DNA of 64,000 bases from Segatella baroniae B14 (GTDB taxonomy: Bacteria; Bacteroidota; Bacteroidia; Bacteroidales; Bacteroidaceae). This document shows, piece by piece, positions 51,577 to 59,509 of this stretch (its first letter is position 1; every line of letters starts with the position of its first letter). A program made the position numbers and the translations under genes. The notes beneath the pieces were generated by a model. It was given only the letters and a program-made list of their open reading frames with translations. It was not told the DNA's origin and did no database searches. The DNA is taken from contig NZ_CP091799.1 in the NCBI RefSeq assembly GCF_022024235.1, forward strand, positions 387,001-451,000. Direction: 5' to 3'.

Positions 51577-54236
51577 TTTACTTTATACAGCAGAATATTG
51601 CTGTTTAGACCTGACGGAACAGGTTTCCAGTCAGCATATGTTGTTCTTTTATAATTGATGTCTACGATATTAATATCTTTCATCTTACGCCATTTTACGC
51701 CATCACGATCCATTTGAGCGATATGATTGGCTGGTAGATTGGTAACCTCAATACGAATTTTGTTGGTGCCAACTTTCAATTTATTGGTAAAGGTGAGTAC
51801 GTATGGAACAGACCATGCGCAACCCACAAATTCATCATTGATATATACACGAGCACTTTCGCGAACGTCGCCTAGATTTATGGCCCATGTATCTGAACCC
51901 TGCAAATCTTTTGCTGTAAGTTTTAATTTGGTCTCGTATACACCTGTTCCCATTAGGTTTTTGGTAGAGTCATTAATATTCTCCCAAGTCTTAATGTCGT
52001 CGATGAAATAGGCATTATCAAGTTCCGGTATGCTATTCTGGAAATGTAATGTCCATCCTCCACGTAGCAATTTGCCGGTTTTGTCATAGGGAGTATCCTT
52101 TCGGAGTCCTAACGCCTTAATATCCTGAATCAATTTTGGTGTAGTTTTTGTGAAGGTTTCGAGTATCATGCTTTCTCCAGAACTCAGATTAACCTTTATC
52201 TTACCGTCTTTGATATCTGCAGCATAGCGTTCACCATTCATAGGATTAAACCACATAGCGTTTTTAAAAGGTACTGCCAACGCTGCATACTCATTTACAT
52301 TGTTTGGTGTGAGATTTGCAATAAAATAATGGTATCCATTATCGTTAGATCGTCTGATCATTTTCAGCTTTAATTTGCTTTTTATTTCTTCAGCTTTTGC
52401 AGCTTTGCTCATGTCAGATGCTTCAGTTCCGATAATGATATTAGCTCCTTGTGCCTTCAGGTTGGCTATATGTTTTTTTACTTCTTCTGACATTAAGGTG
52501 TTGGCAGAAGTTAGTATTAAACCTTTATAGCGTGTACCACCTTCAGTCTGGAGCATACCATTCACGAATTGGGTCGAGAGAATATATTTCTCAGAAATAT
52601 AATCGCAGTCGAAACCTTGTGCATCGATGGCGAGTACATCCTTGATAAATTCTGGAGCTCGCTGTCCCATATTATGAATAGCAAATTGCATGAATTTTTT
52701 GTCAAGATTCTTGCTCCACATATCGCGGATTGGTAAGTATACTAAAAAATCATTATCTGGTTTACCCCATTGTAAGAAACTCTGGCTTCTCTGAATATAT
52801 TTCATTAAGAAAGGAGCATCTCGCCATATCGTGTTGGTAGGGCTCATATCTACAGAAGCATAGAATTTCCATCCTGGCCATTCAGCATCCTTAGGACTAT
52901 ATGCAGTACCATGGAAAAACATACGATTCACGCCACTAACAAACATCAAATCCAAATCAGGTTTCATTTGTGAAAGTGATGTACGGAAGTGCTCTGTAAG
53001 CCAAGTGAAAGTTTCGCTAGAAGTTAGATTTTTGCCTGTGATATGTGCGGCACTTGGAGCATATTTCAGCATACTCAAGTCGCTGTCGTTCTTACGAGTC
53101 TTTCCTTCGTCTTTGCGTAACCCCTTAATTCCAAAATCGCTTAAACCAAATCCTTCAATTTCAGGTATATCAACAGTAGCATATTGGTCTATAAGGTTGG
53201 CTGGTGAACCGTGTGCTTGATTTCTTACAATTGCACCATGTTGGTGAGCCCAATTTGCCCATGTTTGTGTAAAATTATGGAGCAGCATCTCACTCATGGT
53301 TTCACGATAATCCATGATAACTTGCTGGGCTGTCTTATCAGTTTTTTGGTTCGCCGTTTTGTCGTTTTGTAGTTGTGGTAGATAGTTTTCTAATTTGTAA
53401 CCTCTACGCTTTTCGAATTCGGTAAGCAGCTCTGGTGTCCAGTCTCCTTCTGCTACCTCATAACTGTCGTTGAAGAAGGTATGAGGGTAAGGAGTTTGGG
53501 TACGTTTGAAAGCATCTGAAATGTGTGTGAGATAGTGTTCAACAGCCTTCTTGTTGAAGTGGTCAACTACCAGCCCTTCTCCACCAGGAGCAGGGCGCTT
53601 TACCTTCATGATGCCATACCTGTTGTACAGAGCATATATTTTCCAATTGTCTTTTTGTGGCAGTTTGGCATTAAGTAGATATTTGTTTCCATTTACTGTT
53701 ATGCCGTAAGATAAATCCACAACATTACCTTTCGTATCATAAGCCATCACCTTGAGTAGTTTACATCTGTCAGCATCCTTTTCAGCAGGAGACAAATCCA
53801 TATTTTTGATTTTCTTTTCGCTGATGGCTTTAACAATAAATACTGATTTGGATGCACTCTCTTCGAGTGGAACCCATGGTCCACCGAAAGGCCATCCAGT
53901 ACCAGTAGTCATATCGATTTCAACCTTATTCTCTTTACCTATAGCTTGCGTAAACTTCAACATGTCCATCCAACGATCGCTAAGATAGGGGATATCATTA
54001 GCTTCATTGCCTTGTACACCATAAATAGGGGTAATTTCTAGTGTCCCTATACCATGACTAGCATACTGTTCGATGTTCCATTTTAAATTTGTTGTGTCTA
54101 CGGCAGATCCAAGCCACCACCATCTCGCACCGGCTTTAGCTTCGGGCTGTGCTGCAGGCCAGTTTTGTGCCAAGGCTGTTATTGGTGATAAGGCCATAAG
54201 ACCTAAAAGTAAAGATGTTCGGTTAGTTTTCTTCAT
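51573..54236 (-). CDS. Secreted GH106 alpha-L-rhamnosidase
   Basis: This 887-aa exported protein has a signal peptide (1-23, ending ALAQ), a GH106 (beta/alpha)8 domain starting at [19 protein letters not shown] (near 37) with [17 protein letters not shown] near 107, and acidic catalytic-strand residues in the middle ([18 protein letters not shown] near 253). A C-terminal jellyroll like the sugar-binding domain of GH2 follows (about 740-887, ending [16 protein letters not shown]). GH106 enzymes remove terminal rhamnose, for example from rhamnogalacturonan. Its stop overlaps uvrA, an unusual pairing. It fits the pectin theme of the SusCD locus. Confidence 0.88.
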   Translation of the reverse strand: MKKTNRTSLLLGLMALSPITALAQNWPAAQPEAKAGARWWWLGSAVDTTNLKWNIEQYASHGIGTLEITPIYGVQGNEANDIPYLSDRWMDMLKFTQAIGKENKVEIDMTTGTGWPFGGPWVPLEESASKSVFIVKAISEKKIKNMDLSPAEKDADRCKLLKVMAYDTKGNVVDLSYGITVNGNKYLLNAKLPQKDNWKIYALYNRYGIMKVKRPAPGGEGLVVDHFNKKAVEHYLTHISDAFKRTQTPYPHTFFNDSYEVAEGDWTPELLTEFEKRRGYKLENYLPQLQNDKTANQKTDKTAQQVIMDYRETMSEMLLHNFTQTWANWAHQHGAIVRNQAHGSPANLIDQYATVDIPEIEGFGLSDFGIKGLRKDEGKTRKNDSDLSMLKYAPSAAHITGKNLTSSETFTWLTEHFRTSLSQMKPDLDLMFVSGVNRMFFHGTAYSPKDAEWPGWKFYASVDMSPTNTIWRDAPFLMKYIQRSQSFLQWGKPDNDFLVYLPIRDMWSKNLDKKFMQFAIHNMGQRAPEFIKDVLAIDAQGFDCDYISEKYILSTQFVNGMLQTEGGTRYKGLILTSANTLMSEEVKKHIANLKAQGANIIIGTEASDMSKAAKAEEIKSKLKLKMIRRSNDNGYHYFIANLTPNNVNEYAALAVPFKNAMWFNPMNGERYAADIKDGKIKVNLSSGESMILETFTKTTPKLIQDIKALGLRKDTPYDKTGKLLRGGWTLHFQNSIPELDNAYFIDDIKTWENINDSTKNLMGTGVYETKLKLTAKDLQGSDTWAINLGDVRESARVYINDEFVGCAWSVPYVLTFTNKLKVGTNKIRIEVTNLPANHIAQMDRDGVKWRKMKDINIVDINYKRTTYADWKPVPSGLNSNILLYKVK

Positions 54237-54298
54237 ATCTATTATTATTAAAGTAGATGATATCGATTAGTTTTAACTTAATATAGGTCTATTGTTTA

Positions 54299-54769
54299 TT
54301 ATTCGTGATGATAAGGCTCGCCCTTAATAATAGTACATGCCCTATAGAGTTGTTCTACAAAGATGAGTCTGACCATTTGATGCGAGAATGTCATTTTAGA
54401 CAAACTGATTTTTTCATTGCATCTATCATATATTTTTTGAGCAAAGCCATATGGGCCACCAATAACGAATACCAGCCTTCTAGCAGTATTTTGTTTCTTT
54501 TGTAGCCATTTTGCATATTCGATACTTCGGTATTCAGCACCATGTTCGTCAAGAAGCACCACGGTATCACTAGGTTGTATCTGCTTCATGATCAAATCGC
54601 CCTCCATTTCCTTTTGCTGATCCTCTGATAAGTTTTTTGTATTTTTCAGTTCAGGAATTGTTTCTATGATGAATGGCATATAGTGGCCTATACGCTCAGT
54701 ATAATCATTAATGCCAGCTACAAAATGCTTATTTACTGTTTTACCTACTAGTATTAGTACCGTTTTCAT
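54299..54769 (-). CDS. rlmH: 23S rRNA pseudouridine-1915 N3-methyltransferase RlmH
   Basis: This 156-aa SPOUT-class methyltransferase modifies pseudouridine 1915 in 23S rRNA helix 69. The trefoil-knot SAM site is seen in VFVIGGPYGF near residue 99, and the C-terminal signature LSKMTFSHQMVRLIFVEQLYRA is split here as LSKMTFSHQMVRLIF then VEQLYRA. Length is the standard 155-160 aa. It lies between a DUF4491 membrane protein upstream (45-nt gap) and the GH106 gene downstream (62-nt gap without a clear promoter), all on one strand. Confidence 0.96.
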   Translation of the reverse strand: MKTVLILVGKTVNKHFVAGINDYTERIGHYMPFIIETIPELKNTKNLSEDQQKEMEGDLIMKQIQPSDTVVLLDEHGAEYRSIEYAKWLQKKQNTARRLVFVIGGPYGFAQKIYDRCNEKISLSKMTFSHQMVRLIFVEQLYRACTIIKGEPYHHE

Positions 54770-54814
54770 CTTTTTAGTTGCTTTATTGATTGTATCTGTA
54801 GTTATACTTTCGGC

Positions 54815-55150
54815 TTATTTACGTTTGTCTATCGACTCGTCGTATGCTCGAGTGTATTCGTTTTGTCTCTTCTTATTCATTGGAAACCATCCCTTTTCTA
54901 CTCGTTGCTTTTGTTGGAAAAGTTCACCAATACTCCAAAGCATGGAGGCGCCAAGAACACCCAATATAGAAGAGATGATAACATTAGCTATACAAAAGGC
55001 ACTGCAAACGCTTATGAATCCGATGATGAGATATATCCACCAGTATTTGGTACCAGTGTAGTACTCCATTAAAATCACAATAGGGTGAAATATTCCGATA
55101 ATCAGGAAAGTGCTTACTGCGATTATAATGCCTGTGTAATGTAGTTCCAT
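54815..55150 (-). CDS. DUF4491 membrane protein
   Basis: This 111-aa protein has about three membrane segments (roughly residues 5-26, 36-54 and 58-76), then GIGELFEQQ-like IGELFQQKQRVEKGWFPMN and a charged C-terminus. I recognise the DUF4491 pattern that is common in Bacteroidales; the function is unknown. A minus-strand -7 box (55181-55174) lies 23 nt upstream of the start. It is probably cotranscribed with rlmH. Confidence 0.82.
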   Translation of the reverse strand: MELHYTGIIIAVSTFLIIGIFHPIVILMEYYTGTKYWWIYLIIGFISVCSAFCIANVIISSILGVLGASMLWSIGELFQQKQRVEKGWFPMNKKRQNEYTRAYDESIDKRK

Positions 55151-55173
55151 AATTTTATATCAAGTTTAGGTTA

Positions 55174-55181
55174 CAAATTTA
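55174..55181 (-). promoter_or_regulatory. -7 box upstream of DUF4491-rlmH
   Basis: TAAATTTG on the minus strand. No TTTG is found at the usual -33 spacing. Confidence 0.55.
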
Positions 55182-55201
55182 CAAAAAAATATTCAAACAC
55201 C

Positions 55202-55232
55202 CTTGATTTTTCAGTTTTATTGATTATCTTTG
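55202..55232 (+). promoter_or_regulatory. Promoter of the phosphoglucomutase gene
   Basis: CTTG (55202-55205) and TATCTTTG (55225-55232) are 19 bp apart. The leader to the ATG at 55274 is about 35 A-rich nt. Confidence 0.65.
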
Positions 55233-55273
55233 TGATGTTCAAAATAAAAAATCTAATATTAAATATTAAATAT

Positions 55274-57022
55274 ATGGCTAATAACGCAGAATTAATCGCC
55301 CTATGTGAGGCGAAAGCAAAAGCATGGTTGTCTCCAGCTTTTGATGAGGAGACTCGTAAGGAAGTACAGGCAAAACTTGATAATGATGATAAAACCGAAC
55401 TAATCGAGAGCTTCTATAAGGATCTTGAATTTGGTACCGGTGGTCTTCGTGGTATTATGGGTGCAGGTTCTAACCGTATGAATATCTACACTGTAGGTAT
55501 GGCTACTCAGGGTTTTGCGAACTACTTGAAGAAAAATTTTGCGGACAAGAAAGAGATTTCTGTAGTCGTATGTTACGACTGTCGTAACAATAGTAGCAAG
55601 TTTGCTCAGGCGGTTGCTGATATATTCTCTGCTAACGGTATTAAAGTATATCTCTTCGATGAAATGCGTCCTACACCTGAGTGTTCTTTCGCTATTCGTC
55701 ATTTTGGCTGTCAGGGTGGTGTAAACCTTACTGCTAGCCATAACCCACGTGAGTATAATGGTTATAAGGCTTACTGGGAGGATGGTGCACAGGTTTTGGC
55801 TCCACATGATAAGGGTATTATTGACGAAGTAAATAAGGTTAAAGTTGAGGATGTTAAGTTTACTGGCAATAAAGACCTTATCCAGATGATTGGTGAGGAT
55901 GTAGATAAGATTTACCTTGATAAAGTACAGACTTTGAGCATTGATCCAGAAGTTATCAAGCGTCAGAAGGATCTTTGTATCGTTTATACACCACTTCATG
56001 GAACAGGTAGGGTTATGATTCCTGCATCACTTAAGCAGTGGGGATTTGAAAATGTACATTGTGTAAAGGAGCAGATGGTTAAAGATGGAAATTTCTCAAC
56101 AGTAGATCGTCCAAACCCAGAGTTTGCTGAGGCTCTTACTCTCGGTCTTCGTGATGCTAAGGCTCTTGATGCAGATATCCTGATGGCTAGTGATCCTGAT
56201 GCAGACCGTATTGGTATGGCTTGCAAGAATGATAAGGGTGAATGGGTACTTATCAATGGTAACCAGACTTGTATGATTTTCTTGTGGTACATCATTGCTA
56301 ACCGTAAGGCTGTTGGTAAGATGAAACCTACTGATTTTATTGTTAAGACAATCGTTACTACAGAGAATATCAAGAAGATTGCTGATAAGAACAATATTGA
56401 AATGCGTGATTGTTACACTGGTTTCAAGTGGATTGCTCGTGAAATTGCGATTTCTGAAGGAAAGCAGCAGTATATTGGTGGTGGTGAGGAAAGTTATGGT
56501 TTCCTTGCTGAAGACTTCGTTCGTGATAAGGATTCTGTATCTGCATGTTCTCTTCTTGCTGAGATTTGTGCTTATGCCAAGGATAATGGTAAGACTCTAT
56601 ATGATATATTGATGGATATCTATATGGAATATGGCTATTCTAAGGAAACCCTCATCAATGTAGAACGTCCTGGTAAGAGCGGTGCTGATGAAATTCAGCA
56701 GATGATGATTAACTTCCGTGAGCATCCTCTTCAGGAACTTGGTGGAAGTAAGGTCGTATTGCTGAAGGATTACAAGAGTCTCGAAGCTAAAGATGCACAG
56801 GGTAATGTTACCAAACTTGTTATGCCTGAAACTAGCAATGTTCTTCAGTGGTTCTGTGAAGATGGTACTAAGGTTAGTGCTCGTCCATCAGGTACAGAGC
56901 CTAAGATTAAGTTCTATATCGAGATTAAGGATAATATGACAGATCCTTCTCAGTTCGAAGCTCTTGAGGCTAAAGCAGAGAAGCATGTTGAAGCTATCAA
57001 AAAGAGCCTTGGTTTGGCTTAA
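55274..57022 (+). CDS. pgcA: Phosphoglucomutase/phosphomannomutase, alpha-D-phosphohexomutase type
   Basis: This 582-aa cytosolic enzyme interconverts hexose 1- and 6-phosphates. The active-site Ser is in TASHNPREYNGYKAY near residue 152, metal binding in DPDADRIG near 310, the sugar loop GGGEESYGF near 400 and the phosphate loop SARPSGTEPKIKFY near 535. Length matches the long bacterial class. The ATG at 55274 is chosen because it lies downstream of the -7 box and an A-rich stretch precedes it; an in-frame start at 55220 precedes the promoter's transcript. A hairpin follows the stop. Confidence 0.93.
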   Translation: MANNAELIALCEAKAKAWLSPAFDEETRKEVQAKLDNDDKTELIESFYKDLEFGTGGLRGIMGAGSNRMNIYTVGMATQGFANYLKKNFADKKEISVVVCYDCRNNSSKFAQAVADIFSANGIKVYLFDEMRPTPECSFAIRHFGCQGGVNLTASHNPREYNGYKAYWEDGAQVLAPHDKGIIDEVNKVKVEDVKFTGNKDLIQMIGEDVDKIYLDKVQTLSIDPEVIKRQKDLCIVYTPLHGTGRVMIPASLKQWGFENVHCVKEQMVKDGNFSTVDRPNPEFAEALTLGLRDAKALDADILMASDPDADRIGMACKNDKGEWVLINGNQTCMIFLWYIIANRKAVGKMKPTDFIVKTIVTTENIKKIADKNNIEMRDCYTGFKWIAREIAISEGKQQYIGGGEESYGFLAEDFVRDKDSVSACSLLAEICAYAKDNGKTLYDILMDIYMEYGYSKETLINVERPGKSGADEIQQMMINFREHPLQELGGSKVVLLKDYKSLEAKDAQGNVTKLVMPETSNVLQWFCEDGTKVSARPSGTEPKIKFYIEIKDNMTDPSQFEALEAKAEKHVEAIKKSLGLA

Positions 57023-57066
57023 TAGCTATCATGTTATTAGTTCTTAGACTTTTCAACTAGATTTAT

Positions 57067-57097
57067 AGGGGGTGTCGCATGTTTTTGCGATGCCCCT
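57067..57097 (+). terminator. Probable terminator of the phosphoglucomutase gene
   Basis: AGGGGG...TCGCA pairs with TGCGA...CCCCT with one bulged G. Only ATGTTTT follows, so it may be leaky into the lipoprotein gene, which starts 15 nt later. Confidence 0.65.
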
Positions 57098-57111
57098 AAT
57101 ATGTTTTGGAT

Positions 57112-58179
57112 ATGAAGAAAACTTTATATGTGTTGTTAGGAGTGGTCTTGTTGTTTGTATCTTGTGGTAAACGGGAAATGACGGCTCAACAAATTTTTGA
57201 TGAGGAAAAATCGGGTGTAGTACTCATTATGAATAAGTATTATTATGAACTGACGCTGCCTAGTGGGTACCAACTTTTTTTCTCGCATATTGGTGAAGAT
57301 GGTTTACAAAATCTTACAGATATTCGCGATTCGATTCTTCGGCATCAGAGCGTGGCTACGGGTACAGGTTTCTTTATAGATGAGGAAGGTCGTATAGTTA
57401 CTAACAGGCATGTTACAGAGACAGAATTTACTCAGTCTGTACTTAGTAAGAATTATGCCGAAGTAGCTAAAATATTGCAGTCTTATATTGGACAACTGAT
57501 ACGTCGAGTGATGGCAGAATATGATGTCTTGGAAAGTAGAAAAGTTTTACTCCAAGGGTATGATATGTTTGGTAATATCGTGATACATAATGAACGAGCT
57601 TTGGAGCAGATAACTGCTGCAGAGAAAAAAATATTAGAAGAATATAATCAATTGAGTCGCTTGGTTTCTCAGCTCGGTAATTCTAAATTTCAGAAGGGAA
57701 TGAAAATACGGGTAGTTAAAACTTTAGGTATAGCCTATGATGGTGATAAAGTCAGAAGTGAGTCAGACTTCCTTAGAACCAATCCGGCTATAGTTTTAGC
57801 AACTTCTAAGGAAGAGGATGCAGATCTTTCTCTTATTCAGTTGAAGAGCAAACAGACACCTGTCAATACTCATATTTTTACGTTTACGGATGATCCTCTC
57901 GAAATCGATCAGGAGCTATATATGATAGGTTATAATGCAGGCTTAATTTTGGCTAATACTCAGAAGGGAATCAGTGTGCAGATGACGAGTGGAAAAGTTA
58001 CTCAAAATCCAGATTCTTCGCGTATTTTGTATAGTATTCCTACGGTACAGGGAAGTAGTGGATCTCCTGTCCTCAACAAATATGGTGAGGTGGTAGGTGT
58101 TAATTTTGCAAAACTTAAAGCTAGCGATAATTTTAATTTTGCTATTCCCCAGTCTCGCAAAGATGCTATAGGACTCTGA
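57112..58179 (+). CDS. Trypsin-like serine protease lipoprotein
   Basis: This 355-aa protein has a lipoprotein signal (VVLLFVSCGKRE; Cys at 19) and a chymotrypsin-fold S1-type domain interrupted by a helical insert (about 125-210). The catalytic triad is His in GRIVTNRHVTE near 102, Asp in EEDADLSLIQL near 241, and Ser in PTVQGSSGSPVLN near 316. It is probably anchored in the envelope facing the periplasm. It resembles HtrA-like proteases without a PDZ domain. It starts only 15 nt past the terminator-like hairpin, so its own promoter is not obvious. Confidence 0.83.
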   Translation: MKKTLYVLLGVVLLFVSCGKREMTAQQIFDEEKSGVVLIMNKYYYELTLPSGYQLFFSHIGEDGLQNLTDIRDSILRHQSVATGTGFFIDEEGRIVTNRHVTETEFTQSVLSKNYAEVAKILQSYIGQLIRRVMAEYDVLESRKVLLQGYDMFGNIVIHNERALEQITAAEKKILEEYNQLSRLVSQLGNSKFQKGMKIRVVKTLGIAYDGDKVRSESDFLRTNPAIVLATSKEEDADLSLIQLKSKQTPVNTHIFTFTDDPLEIDQELYMIGYNAGLILANTQKGISVQMTSGKVTQNPDSSRILYSIPTVQGSSGSPVLNKYGEVVGVNFAKLKASDNFNFAIPQSRKDAIGL

Positions 58180-58247
58180 TGAGATTATGTGCATGAAGTG
58201 ACGGTATCATTTTGTGCACATAATTTTTTTATATGGATACTTTTTGG

Positions 58248-58255
58248 TATCTTTG
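58248..58255 (+). promoter_or_regulatory. -7 box of the STM3941-type gene
   Basis: TATCTTTG lies 27 nt upstream of the ATG at 58283. Confidence 0.6.
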
Positions 58256-58282
58256 CTTCCAAATACTCTAGAAATCAACTAA

Positions 58283-58786
58283 ATGGAAACAAGGAAATTT
58301 TTCGAGAGAAGGCACCTGCTCTCAGCACTATTAACGATAATGACATTAATTGTATGTGCACCTTTATGTTTATATTTGGCTACAGGAAGTTTTGGCTATG
58401 TAGGCTGGTTGGAGATATTGGTCCATATAATAGGCTGGTTTGGATTCTTACAGTGTCTTTTTTTTATATGGTATCTTTGTATGCGTTACTTTGATCTTTG
58501 TATAAAACGCAAACCTGCTGTGGTTGCTAAAAAAGATGAACTTCTTGTGTATTCGCCTTTTGCTCGTCATTACCTCCACATTGACTGGAATGATATTAGC
58601 GATTTTCAGGCAGAACGAGCTAAGGGATGTAGCTTTTTCTATCCATTGTATAAAAATGCTGATGATTATCGTATACCAGCTTTTTTTCCTCATCGTCATT
58701 CGGGGTTTAGAATTGATGCTGTACGAACGAAATATCTTGAGGTAGATAAGTATCAGCTTATCGGCATTCTCAAACAATATTTATAG
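58283..58786 (+). CDS. STM3941-family membrane protein
   Basis: This 167-aa protein has two membrane segments (about residues 12-34 and 40-66) and a soluble C-terminal domain containing DELLVYSPFARHYLHIDWNDI. The domain is typical of STM3941-like proteins with a PH-type beta barrel facing the cytosol. The function of the family is unknown. It has its own -7 box and no obvious partner. The tRNA-Ser/Glu operon lies downstream on the same strand, and no clear terminator separates them, although a strong tRNA promoter does. Confidence 0.72.
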   Translation: METRKFFERRHLLSALLTIMTLIVCAPLCLYLATGSFGYVGWLEILVHIIGWFGFLQCLFFIWYLCMRYFDLCIKRKPAVVAKKDELLVYSPFARHYLHIDWNDISDFQAERAKGCSFFYPLYKNADDYRIPAFFPHRHSGFRIDAVRTKYLEVDKYQLIGILKQYL

Positions 58787-58890
58787 TTTGAGCTTAAGTG
58801 AAGTAGGATGGAGTACTGGTAAATCTGAAATGCTATATAATAAGGTGAAAAATAAAAATGAAAGTTTTTTTGAAAAAAAACAGTAAAAAG

Positions 58891-58940
58891 TTTGGTGGGA
58901 TAAAATAAAAATACTACCTTTGCACTCGCAATTCAGAAAT
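58891..58940 (+). promoter_or_regulatory. tRNA-Ser/Glu operon promoter and shared tRNA leader
   Basis: TTTG (58891-58894) and TACCTTTG (58915-58922) are 20 bp apart. The leader GCACTCGCAATTCAGAAAT (58922-58940) is identical to the tRNA-Lys and tRNA-Asp operons. Confidence 0.88.
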
Positions 58941-58973
58941 GAAGCTTGGCAACTCGGTAACGAGCCCGTGACT

Positions 58974-59060
58974 GGAAGGTTGGGTGAGTGGCTGAAACCA
59001 CCAGTTTGCTAAACTGACGTGCGGGTAACCGTACCGGGGGTTCGAATCCCCCACCTTCCG
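58974..59060 (+). tRNA. tRNA-Ser (GCT)
   Basis: This 87-nt class II tRNA has a long variable arm (GTGCGGGTAACCGTAC), acceptor stem GGAAGGT/ACCTTCC, discriminator G and anticodon loop TTGCTAA (anticodon GCT). CCA is not encoded. Confidence 0.96.
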
Positions 59061-59095
59061 CTCTTCGGGGGTCAGGCAAATGTAATTGCACTAAC

Positions 59096-59167
59096 GGTCG
59101 GTTCATCTAACGGTTAGGATACAAGATTCTCAATCTTGGCATAAGGGTTCGATTCCCTTACCGACTA
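59096..59167 (+). tRNA. tRNA-Glu (CTC), copy 1
   Basis: This 72-nt cloverleaf has anticodon arm CAAGA-TTCTCAA-TCTTG (anticodon CTC) and a T arm AAGGG-TTCGATT-CCCTT. CCA is not encoded. It is identical to copy 2. Confidence 0.96.
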
Positions 59168-59177
59168 CGTAATATAT

Positions 59178-59207
59178 AACCTCTCCTTTTTAGAAGAGGT
59201 TTTTTTT
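59178..59207 (+). terminator. Intrinsic terminator between the two tRNA-Glu genes
   Basis: AACCTCT (59178-59184) pairs with AGAGGTT (59195-59201) and a T run of about 8 follows. Only 11 nt separate it from the second tRNA-Glu. Confidence 0.8.
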
Positions 59208-59218
59208 GACCCTTAATT

Positions 59219-59290
59219 GGTCGGTTCATCTAACGGTTAGGATACAAGATTCTCAATCTTGGCATAAGGGTTCGATTCCCTTACCGACTA
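59219..59290 (+). tRNA. tRNA-Glu (CTC), copy 2
   Basis: Every base is identical to copy 1. No promoter fits between the intervening terminator and this gene, so its transcription needs readthrough. Confidence 0.96.
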
Positions 59291-59334
59291 CCTTTCAATC
59301 ACGATTTTAAATTTCTAGAATTAACAACAACAAT

Positions 59335-59360
59335 GAGAAGACTTATAGTCTTCTCTTTTC
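59335..59360 (+). terminator. Terminator after the second tRNA-Glu
   Basis: GAGAAGACT (59335-59343) pairs with AGTCTTCTC (59347-59355) around a 3-nt loop, followed by TTTTC. Confidence 0.82.
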
Positions 59361-59417
59361 TCAAATACTAGTGGATTATTTTCCTAAATTATAATCGTCA
59401 CTTTTTCCTTTATCTTT

Positions 59418-59448
59418 TTTGTTTATTTTGATTTTTTTTATAGTTTTG
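59418..59448 (+). promoter_or_regulatory. Promoter of the DUF3857 gene pair
   Basis: TTTG (59418-59421) and TAGTTTTG (59441-59448) are 19 bp apart. The leader to the ATG at 59510 is about 55 A-rich nt. Confidence 0.68.
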
Positions 59449-59509
59449 TACTATAAACGCTAAAAGCTAAATACGTAAAAAATTTATAACTAAATTATAT
59501 TGATATATT

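Noticed and set aside
55400..55999. Open frame of 199 codons on the minus strand inside the phosphoglucomutase gene
   Set aside because: It lies wholly antisense to a strongly conserved enzyme and its translation resembles no protein; it follows from codon bias of the real gene.
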